Numbered from the stretch's first letter, positions 32,573 to 41,305 are shown. The stretch: 64,000 bases of DNA from Pseudomonas parafulva (GCF_002021815.1 NZ_CP019952.1:527001-591000), one strand, 5' to 3'. Numbers and translations: made by a program. Notes: generated by a model from the letters alone, not told the origin.

Positions 32573-33487
32573 ATGGATGGTATTTTCCTGCAGCAACTGG
32601 TCAACGGCCTGACCCTCGGGTCGGTCTACGGCCTGATCGCCATCGGCTACACAATGGTCTATGGCATCATCGGCATGATCAACTTCGCGCACGGCGAGGT
32701 GTACATGATTTCCGCCTACCTGGCGGCGATCAGCCTGGCATTGCTGGCCTATTTCGGCGTCGAGTCCTTCCCTCTGCTGATGTTGGGCACCTTGTTGTTC
32801 ACCATCGTGGTGACCGGGGTATACGGCTTCACCATCGAGCGCATCGCTTACAAACCCTTGCGCAACTCCACCCGCCTGGCGCCGCTCATCAGTGCCATCG
32901 GCATTTCCCTGATCCTGCAGAACTACGCGCAAATCAGCCAAGGTGCGCGGCAACAGGGGGTACCAACCCTGCTTGAAGGCGCCTGGCGCGTCGAGGTGGG
33001 CAGCGGCTTCGTGCAACTGACCTACACCAAGATCTTCATTCTGGTGGCGGCCTTCGTTGGCATGGGCCTGCTGACCTATGTGATCAAGTACACCAAGCTG
33101 GGGCGCATGTGCCGGGCCACTCAGCAGGACCGCAAGATGGCGTCGATCCTGGGCATCAACACCGACCGGGTGATTTCCTACGTGTTCGTCATCGGTGCCG
33201 TGATGGCGGCGCTGGCCGGCGTACTGATCACCATGAACTATGGCACCTTCGATTTCTATGCCGGTTTCATCATCGGCATCAAGGCCTTCACTGCCGCAGT
33301 GCTCGGCGGTATTGGCTCGCTGCCTGGCGCTATGCTTGGCGGCATCATCCTGGGCATCTCCGAATCGCTGTTCTCCGGGCTGATCAACTCGGACTACAAG
33401 GACGTATTCAGTTTCTCGCTGCTGGTGCTGATCCTTATCTTCCGCCCCCAAGGCCTGCTGGGTCGCCCACTCGTGGCTAAGGTGTGA
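32573..33487 (+). CDS. braD: Branched-chain amino acid permease BraD (LivH)
   Basis: Inner-membrane permease subunit. 304 residues with about eight membrane segments, begins MDGIFLQQLVNGLTLGSVYG, and has the family stretch GMINFAHGEVYMI and the loop RMCRATQQDRKMASILGIN that contacts the ATPases. A 157-bp gap after braC contains the palindrome CCAGGGCCCTGG (32424-32435), which may set the higher expression of the binding protein. Its stop overlaps a GTG at the front of braE. Confidence 0.95.
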   Translation: MDGIFLQQLVNGLTLGSVYGLIAIGYTMVYGIIGMINFAHGEVYMISAYLAAISLALLAYFGVESFPLLMLGTLLFTIVVTGVYGFTIERIAYKPLRNSTRLAPLISAIGISLILQNYAQISQGARQQGVPTLLEGAWRVEVGSGFVQLTYTKIFILVAAFVGMGLLTYVIKYTKLGRMCRATQQDRKMASILGINTDRVISYVFVIGAVMAALAGVLITMNYGTFDFYAGFIIGIKAFTAAVLGGIGSLPGAMLGGIILGISESLFSGLINSDYKDVFSFSLLVLILIFRPQGLLGRPLVAKV

Positions 33488-33489
33488 CC

Positions 33490-34791
33490 ATGTCCATTGC
33501 CAAATCCGTATCCGTTCCCCAAAAGACAGGCTTCGATCTCAAGCGCAGCGTAGTGGAAACCCTGGTGGCAGGGCTGCTGGCGCTCATCGTGTTCGGCCCG
33601 GTCGTCGGTGTGGTGCTCGACGGCTACAGCTTCAACGCCGAACCGCGGCGTGTGGCGTGGCTGGTCGGCGGTGTGATGCTTGGGCGCTTCCTGCTCAGCC
33701 TCTACCTGCAAACCGCTGCCGGCCGGCGCATGCTGCAAGGCTTCGACAATGGCGGCTCGGGCGTGCATGTGAACCCGCCAGATTACAAGTCGCGGCTGCG
33801 CTACATCATTCCTGCGCTCATCGTGATCGCCATCATCTTCCCGATCTTTGCCAACAAGTACTTGCTGACGGTGGTGATCCTTGGGCTGATTTACGTGCTG
33901 CTGGGTCTTGGCCTGAATATCGTGGTTGGCCTGGCCGGGCTGCTGGACCTGGGCTATGTCGCGTTCTATGCCATCGGTGCCTATGGCCTGGCGCTGGGCT
34001 ACCAGTACCTGGGGCTTGGCTTCTGGAGCGTGCTGCCCTTGGCGGCCATTGCCGCGGCCCTGGCCGGGTGCATCCTGGGCTTTCCGGTGTTGCGCATGCA
34101 CGGCGATTACCTGGCCATCGTTACCTTGGGCTTTGGCGAAATCATTCGCCTGGTGCTCAACAACTGGCTGTCGTTCACTGGCGGCCCCAACGGCATGCCG
34201 GCCCCGGCGCCGACGTTCCTCGGCCTGGAGTTCGGGCGGCGGGCCAAGGACGGGGGCGTGCCTATCCACGAGTTCATGGGTATCGATTACAACCCCAACC
34301 TCAAGTTCGTGTTCATCTACGCGGTACTGTTCCTGGTGGTGCTGGCCGTGCTGTACATCAAGCACCGGCTGACGCGCATGCCGGTAGGTCGCGCCTGGGA
34401 GGCCCTGCGCGAAGACGAGATTGCCTGCCGTTCCATGGGGCTCAACCATGTGCTGGTCAAGCTCTCGGCGTTCACCCTGGGCGCCTCGACGGCGGGGCTG
34501 GCGGGGGTGTTTTTCGCCACCTACCAAGGCTTCGTCAACCCGTCCTCGTTCACCTTCTTCGAGTCAGCGCTGATCCTGGCCATCGTGGTACTGGGCGGCA
34601 TGGGTTCGACCGTCGGCGTGGTGATTGCCGCGTTCGTGCTCACTGTTGCGCCAGAACTGCTGCGCAGCTTCTCCGAGTACCGGGTGCTGCTGTTTGGCGT
34701 GCTAATGGTGCTGATGATGATCTGGCGACCGCGCGGGCTGATCCGCATCAGCCGGTCCGGTGTGACCCCGCGTAAAGGAGTGGCGCCATGA
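33490..34791 (+). CDS. braE: Branched-chain amino acid permease BraE (LivM)
   Basis: Second permease subunit. 433 residues. The N-terminus (about 1-110) has two to three extra membrane segments typical of the long LivM proteins. The core domain has LGLGLNIVVGLAGLLDLGYVAFY and GDYLAIVTLGFGEIIRLVLNNW in part. ATG 33490 is preferred to the in-frame GTG 33484 because AAGG lies seven bases before it. It overlaps braF by 4 bases. Confidence 0.93.
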   Translation: MSIAKSVSVPQKTGFDLKRSVVETLVAGLLALIVFGPVVGVVLDGYSFNAEPRRVAWLVGGVMLGRFLLSLYLQTAAGRRMLQGFDNGGSGVHVNPPDYKSRLRYIIPALIVIAIIFPIFANKYLLTVVILGLIYVLLGLGLNIVVGLAGLLDLGYVAFYAIGAYGLALGYQYLGLGFWSVLPLAAIAAALAGCILGFPVLRMHGDYLAIVTLGFGEIIRLVLNNWLSFTGGPNGMPAPAPTFLGLEFGRRAKDGGVPIHEFMGIDYNPNLKFVFIYAVLFLVVLAVLYIKHRLTRMPVGRAWEALREDEIACRSMGLNHVLVKLSAFTLGASTAGLAGVFFATYQGFVNPSSFTFFESALILAIVVLGGMGSTVGVVIAAFVLTVAPELLRSFSEYRVLLFGVLMVLMMIWRPRGLIRISRSGVTPRKGVAP

Positions 34792-35659
34792 GCGACGACA
34801 TCATTCTCTCGGTAGACCACCTGATGATGCAGTTCGGTGGCATCAAGGCGCTCAGCGATGTGAGCCTGAAAGTCAGGCGCAACCAAATCTTCGCCCTGAT
34901 CGGCCCCAACGGCGCAGGCAAGACCACGGTGTTCAACTGCCTGACCGGCTTCTACAAGCCCAGCGGCGGGCGGATCGAGCTCAACGCGCGGGGTAGCCAT
35001 ACCAACGTCATCCAATTGCTGGGCGAACGCTTCCAGGCGGCGGACTTCGTCTCGCCATCACGGTTCGCCAGCCGGCTGTACTACAAGATGTTTGGCGGCA
35101 CCCACCTGGTCAACCGGGCCGGCCTGGCCCGGACGTTCCAGAACATCCGATTGTTCAAGGAAATGTCCGTCGTCGAGAACCTGCTGGTGGCCCAGCACAT
35201 GTGGGTCAACCGCAACCTGTTGGCTGGCGTGCTCAACACCAAGGGGTATCGCAAGGCCGAGAGCGACGCGCTTGACCATGCGTTCTATTGGCTGGAGGTG
35301 GTGGACCTGGTCGACTGCGCCAACCGCTTGGCCGGCGAACTGTCCTACGGCCAGCAGCGACGCCTGGAAATCGCCCGTGCCATGTGCACCCGCCCGAAGG
35401 TGATCTGCCTGGACGAACCTGCCGCGGGCCTGAACCCTCAGGAAACCGAAGCGTTGAGCCGCATGGTGCGGGTCCTGCGTGACGAGCATGACATCACCGT
35501 GGTGCTGATCGAGCATGACATGGGCATGGTCATGAGCATTTCCGACCACATCGTCGTACTGGACCACGGCAACGTGATCGCCGAGGGCGCGCCCCAGGAT
35601 ATCCGCAACAACCCGACAGTGATCGCTGCCTATCTGGGTGCCGACGAAGAGGAGCTGAT

Positions 35660-35663
<4 letters not shown>
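34788..35663 (+). CDS. braF: Branched-chain amino acid ABC ATPase BraF (LivG)
   Basis: Cytoplasmic ATP-binding subunit. 291 residues: Walker A GPNGAGKTTVFNCLTG (about 40-55), signature LSYGQQRRLEIARAM, Walker B KVICLDEPAAGLN, and H-loop VLIEHDMGMVM. It contains the usual long insertion between Walker A and signature seen in LivG. Overlaps braE and braG by 4 bases each. Confidence 0.96.
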
Positions 35664-36376
<713 letters not shown>

Positions 36377-37021
36377 GCCCTGATGGTCGTCCAGCCTTGA
36401 GCCAATCGGGGCTGGTCAGCGCTCGAAAGCATCTTCCTGCACGTCTCAACAGGCCAGTCCTCATGTGGACAACTGCCATGACCTCGGGCTTATGCACAGG
36501 CGCGAGGCGACAGGCCGCCCTCGGTTACCCACAACTTGATTTAGTCCACCATTCGTGTGGAGGTGCCTGTGGAAAACATGGTGGCATCTTTCTGCAGGCC
36601 ATTGAATCAAAGGCTTTCATAGATTTGATCATTTTTTGACCATGGGCGTGCTGGGTGGTGCTATGCCTATCTGACTAGTACTTTTTAAGTGTGATGTCAT
36701 AAGGTCAGATGTCTGTGGATAAAATTGTGGAAAAGCATTGGACAGACGTCTGGAAGCAGCATGTGGCCAAGGATCTGGCCCTAGTGAAAAAGTCAGACGA
36801 GACCGTGGTTCGCTGAAAGGGTTCCGCCGGGTGCGGCAGTTGCCCCCAATTGGCGGGGAAAGGCTTGTGGATAAGGTGCGCATAGGTGGCTGCAGCCCAG
36901 TGCATACGCGGCCTTCAGCGGTGTGGTCAAAAAACGATCAGTGCGTATGGCGACTTGCCCGGCGCATCGAGCACGGGCATGCTTCGGGTTAACCCAGGAT
37001 CTCTTACGTGAGGAACACTGC
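36377..37021. other. Long non-coding gap with DnaA-box-like sites
   Basis: 645 bp between braG and the dehydrogenase gene with no credible gene: open frames lack ribosome sites and family resemblance. The notable content is seven DnaA-box-like 9-mers between 36464 and 36874, an IHF-like match at 36605-36617, and an AT-rich patch at about 36601-36730. Confidence 0.7.
36464..36874. repeat. Cluster of seven DnaA-box-like 9-mers
   Basis: Written in the TTWTNCACA sense: TTATGCACA at 36490-36498 (+); TTATCCACA at 36714-36722 and 36866-36874 (both -); TTTTCCACA at 36568-36576 and 36726-36734 (both -); one-mismatch TTGTCCACA at 36464-36472 (-) and TTACCCACA at 36525-36533 (+). Two boxes lie only three bases apart (36714-36734). 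The density is far above chance for GC-rich DNA. dnaA, dnaN and the usual oriC genes are absent from this window. Confidence 0.75.
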
Positions 37022-37789
37022 ATGACTTCGACCGTCTTCATCACAGGCGCCACGTCCGGCTTTGGCGAGGCCACTGCCCGCCGGTTTGCCGAGGCGGGCT
37101 GGAAGCTGGTGCTCACTGGGCGCCGCAAGGACCGCCTGGATGCCTTGTGTGCCGAATTGTCAGCGCAAACCGAAGTCCATGGCCTGGTGCTGGATGTGCG
37201 TGATCGCCAGGCGATGGAACAGGCCATCGCCAACTTGCCAGCGGGTTTCGACACGCTTCGCGGGCTGGTCAACAACGCCGGGTTGGCGCTGGGGGTGGAC
37301 GCGGCACAGAATTGCAGCCTCGACGACTGGGAAACCATGGTCGACACCAACATCAAGGGGCTGATCTACACCACGCGCTTGCTGCTGCCGCGCTTGATTG
37401 CCCACGGGCGGGGGGCGTCCATCCTGAACGTGGGGTCGGTGGCGGGTAATTATCCCTATCCGGGCAGCAACGTCTATGGCGGTACCAAGGCGTTTGTCGG
37501 CCAGTTCTCGTTGAGCTTGCGGTGCGACTTGCGCGGCACTGGCGTGCGGGTGAGCAACATCGAGCCTGGCTTGTGCGAGAGCGAGTTCTCGTTGGTGCGT
37601 TTTGGCGGTGACCAGGCCAAGTACGATGCTACCTACGCGGGTGCCGAGCCGATTCAGCCACAGGACATTGCCGAGACCATCTTCTGGATCCTCAACCAGC
37701 CGGCGCATATCAACATCAACAGCCTGGAACTGATGCCGGTAAGCCAGGACTGGGCTGGGTTCTCCATTGATCGCTCGGCGAAGGGGTAA
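37022..37789 (+). CDS. Short-chain dehydrogenase, YdfG-like
   Basis: NADP-dependent oxidoreductase of the classical SDR family, closest in look to YdfG (3-hydroxy acid / serine dehydrogenase). 255 residues: coenzyme motif TGATSGFGEATARRF (about 8-22), NNAGLALG, catalytic Ser in NVGSVAGNYPYPGSNVYGGTK with YxxxK (Tyr-Gly-Gly-Thr-Lys), then RVSNIEPGLCESEFS. The ATG 37022 was chosen for the family N-terminus MTSTVFITGATSGFG. It stands alone, after the DnaA-box gap and before the repeat region; substrate not proven. Confidence 0.9.
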   Translation: MTSTVFITGATSGFGEATARRFAEAGWKLVLTGRRKDRLDALCAELSAQTEVHGLVLDVRDRQAMEQAIANLPAGFDTLRGLVNNAGLALGVDAAQNCSLDDWETMVDTNIKGLIYTTRLLLPRLIAHGRGASILNVGSVAGNYPYPGSNVYGGTKAFVGQFSLSLRCDLRGTGVRVSNIEPGLCESEFSLVRFGGDQAKYDATYAGAEPIQPQDIAETIFWILNQPAHININSLELMPVSQDWAGFSIDRSAKG

Positions 37790-37885
37790 TTTGGTGTCTT
37801 TCTCGGTGGGAATGATCTCGTCAACTGGCGAGTTCCCCGCGCAACCCTGCCGTATTCGGACGTGCTGTTCGCGAACCTGAATGGC

Positions 37886-37917
37886 CGTCGTCGTTGTCGT
37901 TGCCGTTGCCGTTGCTT
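37886..37917 (+). repeat. Left hexamer microsatellite (GTTGCC-type)
   Basis: Imperfect hexamer repeats reading GTCGTT/GTTGCC several times and ending in GCTTTTGC. It mirrors, in inverted orientation, the hexamer tract at 38612-38657. Confidence 0.7.
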
Positions 37918-37953
37918 TTGCTTCTAAGCGCGCGGTAGTTCAGGCGCCTCAGA

Positions 37954-38182
37954 TCGCGACTTCAGGAGGCCGAGCGCAGGGCTTGCGGAGGGAGGTGACG
38001 GGCATGGATGCCCGTCAAGCGCTGGGCCCCAGGATGGGGCCTGCAGCGCGGTCCTCCCGGGAGCGAGCCCGGAGCGAGGGGACCCCGAAGCGCAGCGCAG
38101 GGGCCGGATGACAGGAGCAAGCGGTTTTTGCTCACTTTTTGACAAGACAAAAAGTGAGCCGCCGTAAGGGCGGAAAGGTGAC
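37954..38182 (+). repeat. Interspersed repeat, left copy
   Basis: About 229 bp starting TCGCGACTTCAG and ending near GGCGGAAAGGTGA. It is an inverted match of 38389-38611. It contains the hairpins CGGGCATGGATGCCCG, GGCCCCAGGATGGGGCC and TCACTTTTTG-N5-CAAAAAGTGA. Short open frames across it are not gene-like. Confidence 0.8.
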
Positions 38183-38231
38183 TGTGCGCCACCCGCGCCA
38201 ATGAATACCAACTTGCTGTGCGCGCCCACGC

Positions 38232-38315
38232 TTTCAAGTTTCAAGTTTCAAGTTTCAAGTTTCAAGTTTCAAGTTTCAAGTTTCAAGTTTCAAGTTTCAA
38301 GTTTCAAGTTTCAAG
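38232..38315 (+). repeat. Tandem array, 12 copies of TTTCAAG
   Basis: Twelve perfect head-to-tail copies of the 7-bp unit TTTCAAG (84 bp), followed by a partial TTT. It sits near the centre of the inverted repeat pair. Its AT content contrasts with the GC-rich flanks. Confidence 0.95.
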
Positions 38316-38388
38316 TTTGGATTGCTTTGGCGTGGGTATTGAAAGAGAGCATAGTCCATTTGCGATGGCGACGCTTATTCACCTTTTC

Positions 38389-38611
38389 GCCATTACGGCG
38401 AGTCACTTTTTGTCAAACGCGACAAAAAGTAACCAAAAAACGCTGCGCTCCATTCATACGGCCCCTACGCTGCGCTTCGGGGTTCCCTCACTCCGGTCTT
38501 GCTCCCGGGAGGACCGCGCTGCAGGCCCCATCCTGGGGCCCAGCGCTTGACAGGCATCCATGCCTGTCACCTCCCTCCGCAAGCCCTGCGTTCGGCCTTC
38601 TGAAGTCGCGA
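38389..38611 (-). repeat. Interspersed repeat, right copy (inverted)
   Basis: About 223 bp, the reverse complement of the left copy with scattered substitutions (for example GGCATGGATGCC replaces the CGGGCATGGATGCCCG arm, and the TTTTTGTC-type hairpin differs in its loop). Conservation of the hairpins despite substitutions points to selection on structure or to recent spread. Confidence 0.8.
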
Positions 38612-38657
38612 AGATCAAAAGCAAGATCAAAAGCCACAGCCACAGCCACAGCAACAG
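38612..38657 (-). repeat. Right hexamer microsatellite (CAGCCA-type)
   Basis: AGATCAAAAGC-type repeats followed by (CAGCCA)n. In reverse complement this is GCTGTG-type repeats running into GCTTTTGATC, the mirror of the left tract, which runs into GCTTTTGC. Confidence 0.7.
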
Positions 38658-38704
38658 TGTCTATAGTAGGAGTGATAACTTCTAAACTTGCCGCGATATA
38701 TATC

Positions 38705-38822
38705 CCGTGTAGGAGCGGCTTTGTGCCGCGATGGGCCGCGCAGCGGCCCCAGTCATAGCGATATTGCTCAAGTTTTGGGGCCGCTGCGCGGCCCATCGCG
38801 GCACAAGGCCGCTCCCACACGG
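38705..38822. repeat. REP-type inverted repeat pair with 43-bp arms
   Basis: An arm from 38708 to 38750 (starting TGTAGGAGCGGC) is nearly perfectly repeated in inverse at 38777-38819, with a 26-bp spacer; the flanking CCGTG/CACGG extends the stem. The same repeat family occurs at 43743-43786 and 43873-43913. It resembles P. putida intergenic REP elements and can fold into a very stable hairpin. Confidence 0.85.
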
Positions 38823-38908
38823 TAATTGAGTCGTCTTCAAAGAATGTACAGGCGTAACAAGGATTTTGTATTTACATATGCTGTTGCTGTTACAAGAGTA
38901 GTAGCAAT

Positions 38909-39118
38909 GTGAATATAACTACGCCAGTAAATCAGGCACTCGATACTGTAGCAGTCCTGACAACGCTCGCCATTGAACGTATTTCAATGGCGCAAGCTTC
39001 TCAGCGCGCTGGACGGCTCCAGAATCTAGGCCTAACCACGCATTACGGTAACAACGCTAGCAGCGTCCGCCTTCACCCACCCAATCGCTTCAACCCTTCC
39101 AGACAGGTAGCCAGATGA
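38909..39118 (+). CDS. Doubtful 69-residue open frame in AT-rich tail
   Basis: GTG start at 38909; the peptide begins MNITTPVNQALDTVAVLTTL and continues AIERISMAQASQRAGRLQNL. It has no good ribosome site, the base composition is lower in GC than its neighbours, and its end overlaps the 3' end of the opposite-strand isomerase gene. It could be a gene remnant. Listed only because the first 45 residues read like a helical protein. Confidence 0.2.
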   Translation: MNITTPVNQALDTVAVLTTLAIERISMAQASQRAGRLQNLGLTTHYGNNASSVRLHPPNRFNPSRQVAR

Positions 39119-40173
39119 TAAGGCGTAGTCGACGGCATATCATGCCGGCTGACATCGCCCTGCCCATCCCGGCACTCATACCATCCCGCCTGCCGCAAGA
39201 ACCGCCCCTGCAGGGCCTGCAACAGCTGGGGCAGCTTCACGTCTGCGTCAGGGCGCAATGCCAAGGCCCTGGCGTATTCGGCCTGTGCCCAGATACGCTG
39301 GGTCGCATCCAGCACGTGCCCTTGCACATCCAGCATCGCCAGTACCGCCATGTTTTTCACGCCATGGCGCTCGGCAAAGGCGAACCCCCGCTCAATGGAA
39401 GCATGCAACGCCGTCCCACGCAGCAGCGGCGAGGTGTGCAGCAAATAGAACCACTCGAACTGATGACCCGGCTCGAACCAGTTATCCACAGTGCCCCTGG
39501 GCTTTTCCAGCATCAGGCCGTGGGCAGGCTCGATGAAGTGGGCCTGCATCGCGGTGCATAACTGCAAAAGTGACTGCTGCACAGCCTGGTCATCACGCAC
39601 GGCCAACACCTGCAGGAAGGCTTCCGCCAAATGCATCTGCGGGTTCTGCAGCGCGCCACTGCCCAGGTTGCCCCAGTCTTCACCCAGGCTGGCCTCGTAC
39701 AAGCCATCATCCCGGGCAAAGCGATGCTCGATGACGTCCAGCGCAGCAGCCAGGGCGGAGACCACCAGGTTGTCGCGGACCTGGCCCCAATAGTGCGCGC
39801 AGGCGAAGACGATGAACGCGTGGGTATAGAGGTCCTTGCGCCGGTCCAGCGGCTTGCCCTGGGCGTCGATGCTGTAGAACCAGCCACCGTGCTCGGGGTC
39901 ATGGAAGTGCTTTTGCAAGGAGCGGAACAATGCCGCGGCGCGTTCGGCCGCACCCGGTTGATCGATGCGGCTGCTGAACAGGTACAACTGGCGTGCGCAC
40001 GCCATGGCCCGATAGCGCTGCACAGGCAGCGGCTGATGTTCGGCGTCGAGCGCTTCGTAGGGCAGTGCCAGTTCGGTGTTCCAGCCTGGCCCCTGCCATA
40101 GGGGCACGATGCACGTGGCAAAGTGCTGATTGAAGCGGGTCAGTTCGGGCAGGGTGGGGCGGGGGTTGGACAT
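39073..40173 (-). CDS. AGE-family isomerase/epimerase (mannose isomerase or YihS-like)
   Basis: N-acylglucosamine 2-epimerase superfamily, (alpha/alpha)6 barrel; members interconvert aldoses and ketoses such as mannose and fructose. 366 residues from ATG 40173 (MSNPRPTLPELTRFNQHFAT). Family features: RYRAMACARQLYLFSSR, DPEHGGWFYSIDAQGKPLDRRKDLYTHAFIVFACAHYW in part, EDWGNLGSGALQNPQMHLAEAFL, and GHQFEWFYLLHTS with probable catalytic His. It is a single gene; a perfect DnaA box falls by chance within it (39482-39490). The exact sugar cannot be told. Confidence 0.85.
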   Translation of the reverse strand: MSNPRPTLPELTRFNQHFATCIVPLWQGPGWNTELALPYEALDAEHQPLPVQRYRAMACARQLYLFSSRIDQPGAAERAAALFRSLQKHFHDPEHGGWFYSIDAQGKPLDRRKDLYTHAFIVFACAHYWGQVRDNLVVSALAAALDVIEHRFARDDGLYEASLGEDWGNLGSGALQNPQMHLAEAFLQVLAVRDDQAVQQSLLQLCTAMQAHFIEPAHGLMLEKPRGTVDNWFEPGHQFEWFYLLHTSPLLRGTALHASIERGFAFAERHGVKNMAVLAMLDVQGHVLDATQRIWAQAEYARALALRPDADVKLPQLLQALQGRFLRQAGWYECRDGQGDVSRHDMPSTTPYHLATCLEGLKRLGG

Positions 40174-40235
40174 CTTGGCGCTCGTCGCTGTCGGGCAGGG
40201 CGCCATGGTAGCAGAAGTCGGGTTTGCCGAGCCCG

Positions 40236-40868
40236 TCAGCCCGGGTTGCCAAGGCCTTGCCAATGCCGCGCACCGACGAAGATGAAGCGCAGTTGCTGGG
40301 TGATCTTTTCCTGAGGGGTCAACGCCTGGGGTTCACCCCTTTCTGGCCTGTCGATCAATTCGGGCAAGGTGGCGAACACGGTCTTGACCACCAGGTCCGC
40401 CATGACGGTAAGCGCAGCATTGTCCAGGTGCTGCCAACGCTGCATCCGGCCCAGGTCGGTGGCCAGGTCAGCGGTGATGTTTTCACGCAGTTGGGCGATG
40501 GCCTGGCGCACGGGCTGCGACCCTCCGTACTGCTCACGCGCCAGGAACAGAAACTGGGCACGGTGGGCAGCGACCACGTCGAGGAATATACGGACCGACG
40601 CATCCGTGATACCGCCCAGCTCGAACTCGTTGTGTCGCACCAGCCGGATGGTCTGGCGGAAGGTATCGTCCACCTCGCTGACCAGTGCCAGGCCCAGTGC
40701 ATCCATGTCCGGGAAATGTCGGTAGAAGCCGGTGGGCACGATGCCGGCCGCCTTGGCCACTTCGCGCAGGCTGATGCTGCCAAAACCGCGACCACTCTCC
40801 ATGAGCAGGCAGGCGGCGTCGAGCAGGGCCTGGCGGGTCTGTAGCTTCTGTTCGGCACGCGGCAACAT
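40236..40868 (-). CDS. TetR-family repressor, FabR/DesT-like
   Basis: Likely repressor of unsaturated fatty acid genes. 210 residues: N-terminal helix-turn-helix (about 8-55) with SISLREVAKAAGIVPTGFYRHFPDMDALG, which is the FabR recognition-helix pattern, then a helical ligand domain with REQYGGSQPVRQAIAQL. Promoter sequence must lie in the 119-bp gap that also holds the terminator of the upstream repeat-protein gene. Target genes are not in the window. Confidence 0.85.
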   Translation of the reverse strand: MLPRAEQKLQTRQALLDAACLLMESGRGFGSISLREVAKAAGIVPTGFYRHFPDMDALGLALVSEVDDTFRQTIRLVRHNEFELGGITDASVRIFLDVVAAHRAQFLFLAREQYGGSQPVRQAIAQLRENITADLATDLGRMQRWQHLDNAALTVMADLVVKTVFATLPELIDRPERGEPQALTPQEKITQQLRFIFVGARHWQGLGNPG

Positions 40869-40906
40869 GATGCAGGTTTCTATAGAGGGTGGCTGGGCAC
40901 TCTAGT

Positions 40907-40939
40907 TAAAAAAACGAAGCCCGGTCAATGGACCGGGCT
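40907..40939 (-). terminator. Terminator after the repeat-protein gene
   Basis: On the minus strand AGCCCGGTC-CATT-GACCGGGCT (40918-40939) is followed by TCG and seven T (40908-40914), 48 bp after the stop of the 105-residue gene. Confidence 0.88.
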
Positions 40940-40987
40940 CGAAGGGGTAGGTCAGGCAGACGACAGCGCGGTGCGTCTTGCATAAGG

Positions 40988-41305
40988 TCAGCTCACCCGT
41001 GCCGTTTGCGACAAGCGATCTGCACCGCCTTCGGCAACACGGCCGCTGCGCTCGATCAGGCGATCGGAGCCACCTTCGGCAACACGGGCGCTACGCTCGA
41101 TCAGGCGATCGGAGCCGCCTTCGGCAACACGGGCGCTACGCTCGATCAACCGGTCTGAACCGCCTTCGGCAAGTGTTTCAAGCGGTTGGATGTTTTGAAC
41201 AGCGCTCGAACGTGATTCGGCGGTCAGGTGCTGCTCGGCACCTGGCAGGGCGAACGCATTGGCTGCAAGCAGGGAAAGGGTGAGGGTCAACAGGTGGCGT
41301 TTCAT
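40988..41305 (-). CDS. Secreted repeat protein with four 15-residue repeats
   Basis: 105 residues: signal peptide about 1-19 (MKRHLLTLTLSLLAANAFA), a 26-residue linker, then four consecutive 15-residue units from residue 46 to the end, consensus AEGGSDRLIERSARV; the last unit is diverged (AEGGADRLSQTARVS). AGGAG precedes the ATG and a terminator follows, so it is a monocistronic, expressed gene. No family function is known to me; related pseudomonad proteins have sometimes been labelled phage infection protein without support. Probably periplasmic or secreted. Confidence 0.82.
   Translation of the reverse strand: MKRHLLTLTLSLLAANAFALPGAEQHLTAESRSSAVQNIQPLETLAEGGSDRLIERSARVAEGGSDRLIERSARVAEGGSDRLIERSGRVAEGGADRLSQTARVS
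40991..41170 (-). repeat. Four 45-bp tandem repeats inside a coding region
   Basis: 180 bp, exactly 4 x 45, encoding the AEGGSDRLIERSARV units. The first three are nearly identical at DNA level, so copy number can change by recombination without frameshift. Confidence 0.92.

Larger units (their letters stand above)
37790..39072. other. Repeat-rich intergenic region
   Basis: About 1.28 kb without a convincing gene. In order it holds a GTTGCC-type hexamer microsatellite, one copy of a roughly 229-bp interspersed repeat, twelve 7-bp repeats, an inverted second copy of the long repeat, a CAGCCA-type hexamer microsatellite, a long REP-type hairpin and an AT-rich tail. Each is listed separately. 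Confidence 0.8.

Noticed and set aside
36397..36639. 80-codon plus-strand frame in the DnaA-box gap
   Set aside because: No ribosome site, no family resemblance, and it overlaps several DnaA-like boxes.
38201..38758. Open frames of 110-185 codons across the heptamer array
   Set aside because: They translate the TTTCAAG repeat (FKFQVSS-type) and the interspersed repeat; the apparent length comes from stop-free tandem repeats.
39482..39490. Perfect DnaA box TTATCCACA inside the AGE-family gene
   Set aside because: A single box within coding sequence, expected by chance; not part of the 36.4-36.9 kb cluster.
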